A stretch of DNA of 64,000 nt from Achromobacter xylosoxidans A8 (lineage in GTDB: Bacteria > Pseudomonadota > Gammaproteobacteria > Burkholderiales > Burkholderiaceae_B): assembly GCF_000165835.1 (NCBI RefSeq), contig NC_014640.1, forward strand, positions 4,278,001 through 4,342,000. Reading direction: 5' to 3'. The position numbers and the translations under genes were made by a program. This document shows, piece by piece, positions 53,499-61,499 of this stretch. Under the pieces are notes generated by a model. It worked only from the letters and a program-made list of their open reading frames with translations. It made no database searches and was not told the DNA's origin. Every line of letters begins with the position of its first letter. The first letter of the stretch is position 1.

Positions 53499-54201
53499 GC
53501 ACACATTCGGCGACCGTCTGAAATTTGCGATCAAGCTGCGTGGCACCACGGCCGCGGCACTTGCTCGACATCTTGGGGTAGCGCCCCAGGCCATTTACCA
53601 GGTGCAATCTGGTAAGTCCGGAGCTATGAACGCGTCGAATGCTGCTTCAGCGGCTGAGTTCTTAAGGGTTCCTATCCGCTGGCTCACGGACGGAGAGGGC
53701 TCAACTCCAAGCCTATTGCCGAAAGACACGCCGGCCCCTGTTCAACCCGGCCCTTCCGACTTCGATGCCAATGTCGTGCCAGCACCGATAGGCAGCCGCC
53801 GTGTCCCGTTGATTAATTATGTTCAGGCAGGCGAGCTAACAGAAATCGGCGTTTCGTTTTCTGGCGAGGCAATGGAGTACCTGCTCACCGACCTCCGGCT
53901 CTCCGACTATTCATTCGCGCTGGAAATCCAAGGCGACTCGATGTCGCCAGAGTTCCGCCCCGGCGACCGCATCATTGTGGACCGCGAGGTATGCCCAAGA
54001 CCCGGCGACTTCGTTGTTGCGCGAAATGGTGGCTATGAAGCCACGTTCAAGAAGTACCGGCCGCGCGGCATAAGCGAAACCGGCCATGAGGTTTTTGAAC
54101 TGGTGCCACTGAACGAGGACTACCCTACGCTCTACAGCGAAAGACAACCGCTAATAGTTATCGGCACAATGGTAGAGCATAGGAAGTACTACCGCAGATA
54201 G
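53497..54201 (+). CDS. CI-type repressor with LexA-like S24 autocleavage domain
   Basis: 234 aa. HTH at about residues 20-42 (AAALARHLGVAPQAIYQVQSG); Ala-Gly cleavage site in NYVQAGELT (about residue 111); catalytic Ser in LEIQGDSMSPEF and Lys in EATFKKY. Maintains lysogeny and is inactivated by RecA on DNA damage. The ATG lies at the last operator with little leader, so the maintenance message may be nearly leaderless. Confidence 0.92.
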   Translation: MHTFGDRLKFAIKLRGTTAAALARHLGVAPQAIYQVQSGKSGAMNASNAASAAEFLRVPIRWLTDGEGSTPSLLPKDTPAPVQPGPSDFDANVVPAPIGSRRVPLINYVQAGELTEIGVSFSGEAMEYLLTDLRLSDYSFALEIQGDSMSPEFRPGDRIIVDREVCPRPGDFVVARNGGYEATFKKYRPRGISETGHEVFELVPLNEDYPTLYSERQPLIVIGTMVEHRKYYRR

Positions 54202-54225
54202 AGTTAGCTAAGATTCCCTAACGGG

Positions 54226-54747
54226 CTAAAACGTGGCCTTGCAGATAGCAAAGACGCGTTCCATGGCTTGCTTCGCGCCAGCAATGGGAAACTCAATATC
54301 AGTTGTCTCAAACTGATGACTGTACTGTCTCACTAAGAGCGTTTTGCCATTCATGATGAAGCGGGAAAACCAGCGCGCCTTTTCTGCGTCAAACTGAACC
54401 GCCCCGTCTTTCACGTAACGCCACTGCTCTTCCGTCTTGCTCTGCTTGTCGACACGATAGACAAATGGGCGCGTCTTGTCGCGCCCAGTTTCGCCCTGGT
54501 AAGGGCCAAGAACCTGCACGTACATCCCATCCCCGACGGAATCACACTTCACCAGCAAAGCGGCCCTGGGTGTTCCAACGCTACGCGCTATAGCTATGCC
54601 TCGGGTGGTGTCATCCATCTTATCGACCAACTCTTCGACCTCCCAGTCCGTAAACCGCTCCTTCACATTCGTGGCATGCGCTACCGTGCCCCACACCGTT
54701 GCTGCTGCGGTCAGCGAAACTGCCGCCAGCAAGAACCCTTTCAACAT
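54226..54747 (-). CDS. Secreted protein of unknown function between cI and the PL-like promoter
   Basis: 173 aa with a clear signal peptide (MLKGFLLAAVSLTAAATVWG, cleavage near AHA) at ATG 54747 after GAGGAAG. Mature part starts NVKERFTDWEVEELVDKMDD and is beta-rich. Convergent with cI, in the rex position of lambda, so probably expressed in the lysogen; superinfection exclusion or host surface change is a guess from position only. Confidence 0.65.
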   Translation of the reverse strand: MLKGFLLAAVSLTAAATVWGTVAHATNVKERFTDWEVEELVDKMDDTTRGIAIARSVGTPRAALLVKCDSVGDGMYVQVLGPYQGETGRDKTRPFVYRVDKQSKTEEQWRYVKDGAVQFDAEKARWFSRFIMNGKTLLVRQYSHQFETTDIEFPIAGAKQAMERVFAICKATF

Positions 54748-54843
54748 ATCTTCCTCATCGAACATCTGTAAATAGTAGCCATACCGTGTAACAGAAAATC
54801 AGGAAGCAATCCACCGCGCTACCTGGGCATTTTTTATCCATTG

Positions 54844-54892
54844 ATGTAAGAATACTTGCATCAAACATATTTATATGGAATCATACTTACAT
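54844..54892. promoter_or_regulatory. Second operator pair (OL-like)
   Basis: ATGTAAGAATACTTGCAT (54844-54861, nearly perfect palindrome) and ATGGAATCATACTTACAT (54875-54892) match the cro-cI operators. They precede the plus-strand early operon starting at 55140, making this the counterpart of lambda OL/PL. The leftward gene at 54747 may also be affected. Confidence 0.82.
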
Positions 54893-55139
54893 CGCTCTTT
54901 AACAACCGAGGCCGCCCGCCCCCGCAAGGGAGGAAGGGCGAAACAGGACAACCAGGCGCCAGCGCGCCCCCGGACCCTGTGTGCCTGGTCCTCGCGGCCA
55001 GGCAACGCCCAGCCGGGCGTGGCGACGATAACCCCGGCCTCTTTCCGATTCCGCTGAAAAGCGGGTTTCGGCCAGCGCCGCGTGCGGCGCTTACCGAAGC
55101 CAACAACCCCGCCACCCGGCGGGTAACAGGGAGAACAGC
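54893..55139 (+). promoter_or_regulatory. boxA plus structured leader of the PL-like operon (nut/put-like)
   Basis: CGCTCTTTAACA at 54893-54904 is a full match to the rRNA/phage boxA consensus and begins the base after the last operator. Downstream are several GC-rich hairpins: CCTGG/CCAGG near 54990-55010, CCGCT-GAAA-AGCGG with a GNRA loop (55051-55064), GCCGC-GT-GCGGC, and a CCCGCC/GGCGGG stem just before the first gene. No N-like gene is obvious. Transcription antitermination is the likely role. Confidence 0.65.
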
Positions 55140-55337
55140 ATGTCCGCAAGCCTCAAGCTCTGCCGCCGAATCTACCGCCTGGCCGAATCACGCGGCCATG
55201 CATTCGACGCCAACACCTATTTGAGCCTGCGTGGCGAAGGTTGGGCCGCAGACGACGCGCTGATGTACGCACGCCGCGCCTACTGCGGCCAGGCAAAGGC
55301 CTACCGCCCGCGCCAACTGCGCCCAGACTGGGCCTGA
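55140..55337 (+). CDS. Small basic protein, first gene of the plus-strand early operon
   Basis: 65 aa starting MSASLKLCRRIYRLAESRG with GGGAG upstream. Arg/Tyr-rich and helical (ends PRQLRPDWA). Its place directly behind the boxA leader is where lambda encodes N, and it is small and basic enough to be an RNA-binding antiterminator, but there is no sequence match to N. Family unknown. Confidence 0.6.
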   Translation: MSASLKLCRRIYRLAESRGHAFDANTYLSLRGEGWAADDALMYARRAYCGQAKAYRPRQLRPDWA

Positions 55338-55376
55338 CCTTCCCTACCCCGCCCCGTCCGGGGCAAGGAAACCACC

Positions 55377-55562
55377 ATGGAAACCACTTTCGCGCTTAGC
55401 TACGCGATTTCCAAGCAACTCGCAGCCGCCGAGGCAATCACCACCAGCTACGGCGATATCCCCCTCGATGACGAAATGCGTGCCGCCCTCGATGCAGCCC
55501 TGCGGCCCGTCCTCAAGCGCCGCTTGAATGCGCTCATCAGCGAAGTTCAACCCCAGCACTGA
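55377..55562 (+). CDS. Small acidic helical protein
   Basis: 61 aa starting METTFALSYAISKQLAAAE, with AAGGAA upstream. Single helical domain. No family recognised. 39 bases after the previous gene. Confidence 0.55.
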   Translation: METTFALSYAISKQLAAAEAITTSYGDIPLDDEMRAALDAALRPVLKRRLNALISEVQPQH

Positions 55563-55572
55563 GGAAATGACC

Positions 55573-55878
55573 ATGAAAGACACAGCAATTGGGATCGATC
55601 CAGCCGCACCGGGCAGCGAGCTGACCACCATCCAGTTTTTGGGCTGCAAGGATTTCGAAGCATTCAACGCCGCCGAGGACTGGTGCCGCAAGAACGACAT
55701 CGCCATGGGCAGCATGGAGCGTGATTGCCCTATCGGTTTGATGTGGGGCGCTGACGCTCACGAGGTCAGCAAGTGGACTCGCATGACTCGCGCCGAGCAA
55801 GACGCGATGGACGGGCGCCTGACCGGCAACAAGCGCCACGGGCCGATCACGATCACTATCATGCCGCGCACGGCCTGA
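55573..55878 (+). CDS. Unknown early protein
   Basis: 101 aa starting MKDTAIGIDPAAPGSELTT at the second of two close ATGs; GAGGAA lies upstream. Mixed alpha/beta with the conserved-looking CKDFEAFNAAEDWCRKND and a C-terminal GPITITIMPRTA strand. No family recognised. Confidence 0.6.
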   Translation: MKDTAIGIDPAAPGSELTTIQFLGCKDFEAFNAAEDWCRKNDIAMGSMERDCPIGLMWGADAHEVSKWTRMTRAEQDAMDGRLTGNKRHGPITITIMPRTA

Positions 55879-55961
55879 CAGCCCCGGCTCATGCCCCGCG
55901 TGCGGGGTATCGGCAGGCGCTGTTGCCTGAACACCATCCCATCAATCCACGGAGCAATGCC

Positions 55962-56036
55962 ATGCTCGAAGCACTCGTACGCTTCATTGAAGAACTGATC
56001 GACGTTTTCAACTTCGGCAGCAGCATCACCAAGTAG
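55962..56036 (+). CDS. 24-residue small protein
   Basis: MLEALVRFIEELIDVFNFGS continues to SITK and stop. GGAG stands nine bases before the ATG. It forms one amphipathic helix with an acidic face. Real translation is likely from the ribosome site but no homology can be judged. Possible membrane-active or antisense-regulated phage peptide. Confidence 0.45.
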   Translation: MLEALVRFIEELIDVFNFGSSITK

Positions 56037-56059
56037 GCTCGACGGAGCCCAAAAGCAAA

Positions 56060-56092
56060 GGGCCGAATCCAATGTTTCAAAGGATCCGGCCC
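56060..56092 (-). terminator. Terminator of the phage csp gene
   Basis: Eleven-base arms (56060-56070 with 56082-56092) pairing with one mismatch, 11-base loop, then CTTTGCTTTTG on the minus strand. It also faces incoming plus-strand transcription. Confidence 0.6.
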
Positions 56093-56139
56093 CACAACCT
56101 GCTACCCAGCTGCCCGCATTCCAGCGAGCAACTCGGCTA

Positions 56140-56349
56140 CTAAATCGGCTTGATCATCGTCGCCGTCGGGCCTTTTTGCCCTTGGCCAGCAACGAATGAC
56201 ACTCGCTGGTTCTCTTCCAGAGATTTGTGGCCATCACCCTGAATTTCAGAGAAATGGGCGAAGAGGTCTTTGCCACCCAGCTCCGGCATGATAAAGCCGA
56301 AGCCCTTGTCGTTGTTAAACCACTTCACGATACCAGTTTCAATCTTCAA
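56140..56349 (-). CDS. Prophage-encoded cold-shock protein
   Basis: 69-aa cold-shock domain with KGFGFI (RNP1) and DLFAHF (RNP2). No ATG is in frame near the start; a TTG at 56349 with AGGA six bases upstream gives (M)[10 protein letters not shown]. It opposes the early operon. It resembles the host copy at 3467-3670 but is clearly distinct. Phage csp genes may favour replication in cold or act as RNA chaperones or antiterminators, as CspA does in E. coli. Confidence 0.88.
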   Translation of the reverse strand: MKIETGIVKWFNNDKGFGFIMPELGGKDLFAHFSEIQGDGHKSLEENQRVSFVAGQGQKGPTATMIKPI

Positions 56350-56526
56350 TGTAAGTCCTAGATTTGCAGGGAAAAATGTTCCCGGGGCCACTATCGGTGA
56401 TTAGCCCCAACAAAGATATGTCCGTTACGAATTAACACATATCCTGCAACCGCTTCCCGGTTGCTTCGGAGAGCGGGCCGGCGCCGCTACGTCACCGGCG
56501 CAAAAGTGACTTTCCAACGTGAAGCG

Positions 56527-56715
56527 ATGACCGGGCCTCCGGCCTGCTCTCCGAAGCCCACCACCGCGCAATCCGCGCAGATCCCCATGCCATCAACTAT
56601 CCCCGCCATCTGGTGGGGCCTGGCGCTGCTCGCCCTGGTGGCGGTGGCCCTGGTCCGCATCGGCAACTACTTCACCCGCCGCTATGTCGCGGCCGATCCT
56701 TGGAGCCCCACATGA
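56527..56715 (+). CDS. Small single-helix membrane protein
   Basis: 62 aa starting MTGPPACSPKPTTAQSAQIP; one membrane helix (IWWGLALLALVAVALVRIG). The ribosome site is weak and an ATG at 56587 is a possible alternative start. ATGA overlap with the next gene supports coding. Confidence 0.5.
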   Translation: MTGPPACSPKPTTAQSAQIPMPSTIPAIWWGLALLALVAVALVRIGNYFTRRYVAADPWSPT

Positions 56716-56939
56716 ACACCATCAGCGCAACTGCGCCCCCAGCCCGCGCTGGCGTTCGATCTGCCACGGTCAAAGTCGCAACACAATTGGCCGAGTTCAT
56801 CGCCCCCAGCGACCACGCAGGAAAGGGCAACTGGGACAGCAACAAGTGGCCGCCGCCTATCGCGTGGATCGGCGCAGCCGTCTTCGCCTTCATCTTTCTG
56901 GTGGTCCTGCCCTGGCTTGGTCGTGGTGCAGGCTTCTAA
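56712..56939 (+). CDS. Small C-terminally anchored membrane protein
   Basis: 75 aa starting MNTISATAPPARAGVRSAT, GGAG upstream; C-terminal helix IAWIGAAVFAFIFLVVLPWL. It follows the previous membrane gene with ATGA overlap, so the two may act as a pair. Its stop overlaps that of the convergent DUF6680-like gene. Confidence 0.6.
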   Translation: MNTISATAPPARAGVRSATVKVATQLAEFIAPSDHAGKGNWDSNKWPPPIAWIGAAVFAFIFLVVLPWLGRGAGF

Positions 56940-57565
56940 TGCGCGTTGCTACCAACGTTGTCACGAATGGCACTCAACAGGCTCGTTACTTCATTGCGAA
57001 AGTTAACTTCACTTTCGGGCGTCTCTACTTCTCGAAGGGCAAAGCCCAAATTTCGTTTGCCACTTAGTACGTCCTCAACCAAGCGACGAATGTCGTTCTG
57101 CTGCTGCTCCACCATGTAATGAGCATCCGGCGTGTATTGACCGGTCTGAAGCCGCACCGGATCGAAGTGATACCCACGCTCCCGAGCGATCGCTCCAAGC
57201 AATGCAAAGAAATACTGCTCAAGCTGGGCAGACCAAATATTCAATGCCGCACTGTCCATTGTTCCAGCGTTCTGCTTCAGGTGGTGGTGCATGACACTCC
57301 ACGCGTCCACTACAGCCTGCTCCGATTTTGTTCGCTTCCGATCCCCTGACCCATAGTAGGTCAAATCGATCATATTCAAAGCTGCGACATGCTCGGCTGA
57401 AAGCCTCGCCCCCCTCGTGCGCATCAGCGTTTCGAACAGGAATTCGCGCCGTTCATTTCCTCTTCGACGTCGCTCAATCCATTGCTGAGCTTGCACTGCA
57501 AATATCGGTCCCATCAGGGTCGCAAGGACGATGAGGCCATCGCTAATCGTTATCGAACTTTCCAT
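56936..57565 (-). CDS. DUF6680-like membrane-anchored protein
   Basis: 209 aa starting MESSITISDGLIVLATLMGP at ATG 57565 after GGGGAA. One N-terminal helix, then AVQAQQWIERRRRGNERREFLF and TLMRTRGARLSAEHVAALNM, which match my recollection of the DUF6680 family (unknown function). Minus-strand passenger in a plus-strand operon, so it likely has its own promoter and acts in the lysogen. Confidence 0.68.
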   Translation of the reverse strand: MESSITISDGLIVLATLMGPIFAVQAQQWIERRRRGNERREFLFETLMRTRGARLSAEHVAALNMIDLTYYGSGDRKRTKSEQAVVDAWSVMHHHLKQNAGTMDSAALNIWSAQLEQYFFALLGAIARERGYHFDPVRLQTGQYTPDAHYMVEQQQNDIRRLVEDVLSGKRNLGFALREVETPESEVNFRNEVTSLLSAIRDNVGSNAH

Positions 57566-57742
57566 ACGTTCCCCACATGAAATAGATAACCGAACGCCCT
57601 CTTTCCGGGTGCGGCATGGGTCATACCTGCGAAGCCCTGGGACGAATAGAAAGCAGCGTACAGCGTGATTCAAATATTCCTAAAAGAAGTGGCGATAACG
57701 ACTATCTGTGTTCCTAAAAACCAACATTTTTGAGGCTTCACC

Positions 57743-58714
57743 ATGAATCAGAATACGGCAGTGTCCTTTCGCCAAAAGATCCTGTCCAAGGAAATAAAGC
57801 GCGCCCATGCAATGCAGGTCCGGTATGAGGATCTGCATGTCGAACCCGGCTTCAACCTCCGCGTCCCAATCGAACGCCTGGGCGGCAAGCTTCGCCAGCA
57901 GGCCGAAGCGGCCGAAGAAAGCCTGTTCCGCCACATCATGTCCGGCGATCAGTACCCCGCGCTTGAGGTTCGCCCCCGCGCCGAAGGTGGGGTCTGGATC
58001 GTGGACGGCCACCGCAGACACAGGAACATCGGGCGGGCAATCGCTGCCGGCGCTCCGCTCCAGGACAAGGACGGCTTTGTGATGATCGACGTCGTTGCGT
58101 TCGAAGGCAACGACGCCGAGCGGACGAAGCGCGTCATCTCCAGTTCGAAAGCGCAGGGCCTGTTCATCCTCGATACCGCGCTTGGATATGCGCGCTTGGC
58201 ACGCTTCAAATGGGACAACGACCGAATCGCAGAGATTGAAGGCGTCTCTGCCGTATGGGTCGGAAAGCTTCTGACCCTGGCGAACGCCAATACCGACGTT
58301 CATGACCTCATCCTGGCTGACCTGGTGAAGCCCACCGTAGCGATTGCAGCAGTCGAAAAGTACGGCGAAGCTGCCGGCGAGTATCTGCGAAATCGGGGAA
58401 AGACCACGGTCGGCGATATCAAGGGCCGGCCCCTCCCCCACAAAGTCGTCTCCCCGCTCATCAGCGGCGTGGACTCCTTCATCAAGGGACTGGACGCCAA
58501 CCAGCGCGCAATCCTCATCGACATCCAGGAAGGCCGCGTAGCAGCCGACACCATCACCGTGCCCACATCCGCCCTGCTGGACCTGTTCCAGGCCCACGGC
58601 GCCGTCGAAACCGTCCGCGCCAAACGCGCCGAGAAAGCCGCCAAGGAGGCACAGCAAGCCGCCCCCGATACACAGGCACCTATAGACCTTGAACAAGAGG
58701 AAGCCACCGCATGA
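57743..58714 (+). CDS. ParB/Srx-domain protein
   Basis: 323 aa. ParB-N-like domain with WIVDGHRRHRNIGRAI (about residue 91) in the place of the CTP-binding GERRxR box, then an HTH-like EGVSAVWVGKLLTLAN (about residue 170), and a charged Ala/Glu-rich tail. In temperate phages such proteins occur in early operons and may regulate or nick DNA; this phage integrates, so plasmid partition is unlikely. Starts the gene block 57743-62336; TTCCTAAAA occurs at 57677 and 57711 upstream. Confidence 0.78.
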   Translation: MNQNTAVSFRQKILSKEIKRAHAMQVRYEDLHVEPGFNLRVPIERLGGKLRQQAEAAEESLFRHIMSGDQYPALEVRPRAEGGVWIVDGHRRHRNIGRAIAAGAPLQDKDGFVMIDVVAFEGNDAERTKRVISSSKAQGLFILDTALGYARLARFKWDNDRIAEIEGVSAVWVGKLLTLANANTDVHDLILADLVKPTVAIAAVEKYGEAAGEYLRNRGKTTVGDIKGRPLPHKVVSPLISGVDSFIKGLDANQRAILIDIQEGRVAADTITVPTSALLDLFQAHGAVETVRAKRAEKAAKEAQQAAPDTQAPIDLEQEEATA

Positions 58715-59388
58715 GCGCCCTTACCGAAAACGAATTCCTGCGCGACGTGGCCGATCACGTCATGGAGGTCATGTGGGATGAAGGCGTGTACCGCCACATC
58801 CGGTTCCGCGAGCCCGGCACGATGTGCATGCACTTCGATCTGATCACCTGGCCGGGATACCTCTGCTACACGGGCGACATGGGCACCTATGTGTTTACGC
58901 GCCTGGCTGACATGTTCGAGTTCTTCCGCACAGATCGAGAATATGCGCAGCGCGGGCGCCGACTGGCTGTCAATCTGTCGTACTGGTCCGAAAAGCTTGA
59001 GGCCGTCAACGGCAGTCGGCGCGGCGGGGCTGCCGAAGAGTTCGACCCGGCAAAGTTCCGCAAGGTCATAGAAGAGTATCGGCTGAACTGGATCCGCGGC
59101 GATGCGCGCAGGCTGTTGACCAAGGACGAGCGGCGCGAACTCTGGGAGGCAGTGGATTGCGACGTGCTGAATCGGATCGATGATGGCGAACACTACGCCT
59201 GCACCGCTGCAAACGACTTCAATTGGACCCCGTCCCGCTATACCCCCGGCCCTGGCCGTACCTGGTTCTTTGACGATCTCTGGGAACACAACTTCAACGA
59301 TTACACGCGCCGGTTCCGCTGGTGCTGCTTCGCCCTTGCCTGGGGCATTGAAACCTACGACGGCAGCAAGGAGGAAGTCACAGCATGA
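58711..59388 (+). CDS. Unknown phage early protein
   Basis: 225 aa starting MSALTENEFLRDVADHVMEV. Trp/Tyr/Arg-rich, soluble: LITWPGYLCYTGDMGTYVFT and RRFRWCCFALAWGIETYDGS are distinctive segments found in early regions of proteobacterial phages. Function unknown. ATGA overlaps at both ends. Confidence 0.75.
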   Translation: MSALTENEFLRDVADHVMEVMWDEGVYRHIRFREPGTMCMHFDLITWPGYLCYTGDMGTYVFTRLADMFEFFRTDREYAQRGRRLAVNLSYWSEKLEAVNGSRRGGAAEEFDPAKFRKVIEEYRLNWIRGDARRLLTKDERRELWEAVDCDVLNRIDDGEHYACTAANDFNWTPSRYTPGPGRTWFFDDLWEHNFNDYTRRFRWCCFALAWGIETYDGSKEEVTA

Positions 59389-59891
59389 GCGCCCCCGAGA
59401 TATCCATCCCCGTTGAAGTCGTGGACGCCGCCATCAATGGCTGGTTCAGCACCCTCCCGGATAGTAGGGATCAGCAGGAGCATTTCCGCATTCGCATGCG
59501 CGCTGCCCTTGCGGCGGCGGGCTTCTCCGCTGCTGGCGATGCGCATGAGCTCAAGCGTAAAACCGACCTGATTGCTGAGCTCAGCAAGATCATCCACAAC
59601 ATGACGGTCGCGCAGCAGGCGGCTTGGATCGAGTGGCAGCACGGCGCAGGCGCCCAGGCAGGCATGCGGTGGATCGAGAACGGCTTAGCTGGGCCGGGTC
59701 AAATTCCCGAGGAGGATGAACCCTACGGCACCGAGGCGCAGGCGTACTTCGACGCCAACCAGGCCGATCCCTTGCCTGCATGCCATTGCGGGCGCCCGTC
59801 CAACATCCTCCATATGGGCAACGGGTACTGCTCGCAGGAGCACTATGCCTCCGCCATTGCCGCCCAGCAGGGCAAAGGGGGTGAGGCATGA
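59385..59891 (+). CDS. Unknown early protein with C-terminal Cys cluster
   Basis: 168 aa starting MSAPEISIPVEVVDAAINGW. Helical N-terminal two-thirds; the end CHCGRPSNILHMGNGYCSQEH has Cys/His spacing that could bind zinc. ATGA-coupled to both neighbours. Confidence 0.65.
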   Translation: MSAPEISIPVEVVDAAINGWFSTLPDSRDQQEHFRIRMRAALAAAGFSAAGDAHELKRKTDLIAELSKIIHNMTVAQQAAWIEWQHGAGAQAGMRWIENGLAGPGQIPEEDEPYGTEAQAYFDANQADPLPACHCGRPSNILHMGNGYCSQEHYASAIAAQQGKGGEA

Positions 59892-60109
59892 AGACGATCC
59901 AGCTTATCGATGTGGCCCACGTGGAAGCCGCCGCCCAGGAAATGGCGAAATACGCAGAGTCGTGCCGGCGTGCGGCCAAGGACGTTCCGATCCTGGCCGA
60001 CATCTACACCGCGCAGGCGCTCTCCGGCGACATGGCGGCGCGCTACCTGCGGACGATCATCGAGCAGCACGGGCGTATCGCGGCCGCCTCTCAGCAGCAG
60101 GAGGGGTGA
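59888..60109 (+). CDS. Small helical early protein
   Basis: 73 aa starting MKTIQLIDVAHVEAAAQEMA; a single long helical protein, Ala-rich. Stop and next start share bases (TGATG). No family recognised. Confidence 0.6.
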   Translation: MKTIQLIDVAHVEAAAQEMAKYAESCRRAAKDVPILADIYTAQALSGDMAARYLRTIIEQHGRIAAASQQQEG

Positions 60110-60390
60110 TGGCGGTCTATGTCGACAACATGCAGGCGCGGTTCGGCAGGATGGTCATGTGCCACATGGTGGCCGACACCGACGACGAGCTGCACGCCAT
60201 GGCAGCACGGATTGGCGTGGCCCGCCGCCATCACCAGTCGGCAGGCACCTACCGCAGCCACTACGACATCTGCATGACCATGCGCACCAAGGCGGTGAAC
60301 GCCGGCGCCCAGGAAATCAACCGCGCCGAGCTGGGCGCGCTGCTTAAGAGCAAGCGCCAAGCCGTCGCGAAAGCCAAGGAAAGGACATGA
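60109..60390 (+). CDS. DUF4031 family protein
   Basis: 93 aa starting MAVYVDNMQARFGRMVMCHM. The block MVADTDDELHAMAARIGVAR and HYDICMTMRTKAVNAGAQEI define DUF4031, common in phages and of unknown function. TGATG coupling with the gene before. Confidence 0.85.
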   Translation: MAVYVDNMQARFGRMVMCHMVADTDDELHAMAARIGVARRHHQSAGTYRSHYDICMTMRTKAVNAGAQEINRAELGALLKSKRQAVAKAKERT

Positions 60391-60827
60391 CCGACCACAC
60401 CACCGCCGCCCAGGCGGCAATGCAGGAAACACTCTTCGATTGCTATAGCGTCAACGGCGAGGACTTCCAAGATGGCTGCGCAAGCGAAGCGCTACAGGCG
60501 CTCGACGACGATGGTCTGCTGACGCTAGGCACCGAATACCGCCTGGGCGTATCGGTAAGGCCTGACCCCGCCGACTTCTTCGATGTGGATCATCTGATTG
60601 AACAGATGCAAGAGAGCGCCCACGACGCAGGCGGTGAATTTGCCGAGGACTACCTGGCAGACGTTACCGAGGAACAAGTTCGGGAGCTGGACCGCGTGAT
60701 CAAGGCCTGGCTGTCGTCGGTCAATCCCAGCGTCACGTTTTTCAGGGTGAAGGAGATCCAGACATTCAAGGTCACGCAGGAAGACATCAACGAAATCCAC
60801 GACCGAACCGGCAAAGGGACAGCATGA
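60387..60827 (+). CDS. Unknown early protein sharing its N-terminus with the next gene
   Basis: 146 aa, very acidic, starting MTDHTTAAQAAMQETLFDCY. Residues 5-13 (TTAAQAAMQ) are nearly those at the start of the 60824 gene, encoded by a 27-bp direct repeat. No other motif. ATGA-coupled. Confidence 0.6.
   Translation: MTDHTTAAQAAMQETLFDCYSVNGEDFQDGCASEALQALDDDGLLTLGTEYRLGVSVRPDPADFFDVDHLIEQMQESAHDAGGEFAEDYLADVTEEQVRELDRVIKAWLSSVNPSVTFFRVKEIQTFKVTQEDINEIHDRTGKGTA
60402..60428 (+). repeat. 27-bp direct repeat, copy 1 (copy 2 at 60839-60865)
   Basis: The two copies differ at one base of 27 and each lies inside the first dozen codons of consecutive genes. The repeat contains GCCGCCCAGGCGGC, a hairpin close to each start codon. 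Confidence 0.8.
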
Positions 60828-61480
60828 GCAACCAGAACACCGCCGCCCAGGCGGCAACGCAGGAAGCCCACCGGATCGCTGCGGCCGACGAGTATTTCGC
60901 GGCCCGAACCTGGATCATGGACACGAACGACCACCGGCGCCTCTTCGAGGCCGGCTTCGACCGTGCCTACACCCTGCTGTCCAAGCTGCGCGCCCCTGTA
61001 GCCGACGAGCATGAGGGCTTCGAGGCTTGGCGCAAACACGCGTTGTCGTGGACGACCCCAGCCACAACGGGAATTTCCTTTGCATGGGACGCGTGGCAAG
61101 AGCGGGGACGCCGCGCTGCCCTGGCAAGCGCCCCTGTAGCCGGGGAGGCGGTGGCGTGGCGTGTCACGCACTCGCGCTGCCCCAAGCCCGGCTGGCAGGA
61201 TGCAGCGCGCGAACCACCACCCAGCCATGACGAGGTGAAGCAGCAGGACTCGGATTTGATCTTGGAATTGGCCTATGCCGCGCCCCAGGCCAGCGAGGCG
61301 GTGCGCGTTCATCAACTGGAAGCTGCCCGCATCGCATATGCCCGCGAGTTCCCGCCCGATGAAAACGGCGATCCCGACGTGGGCAACATCCACGCGAACA
61401 TCCGCAAGCTCAAGTCGCAGCTTGCCGCCCTGTCCACGCAACCGGGCGCGCAGAAGAAACGGGAGGCACCTAATGCGTAG
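60824..61480 (+). CDS. Unknown early protein
   Basis: 218 aa starting MSNQNTAAQAATQEAHRIAA. Contains FEAWRKHALSWTTPATTGIS, AWDAWQERGRRAAL, then an Ala/Pro-rich stretch, a pattern of mosaic phage early proteins assembled from short modules. ATGA-coupled to the preceding gene. Function unknown. Confidence 0.6.
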   Translation: MSNQNTAAQAATQEAHRIAAADEYFAARTWIMDTNDHRRLFEAGFDRAYTLLSKLRAPVADEHEGFEAWRKHALSWTTPATTGISFAWDAWQERGRRAALASAPVAGEAVAWRVTHSRCPKPGWQDAAREPPPSHDEVKQQDSDLILELAYAAPQASEAVRVHQLEAARIAYAREFPPDENGDPDVGNIHANIRKLKSQLAALSTQPGAQKKREAPNA

Positions 61481-61499
61481 CGTGCCTCCCAGAATGCGA

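Noticed and set aside
57680..58696. 338-codon frame opposite the ParB-like gene
   Set aside because: No ribosome site; the opposite strand has a recognisable ParB domain with operon coupling.
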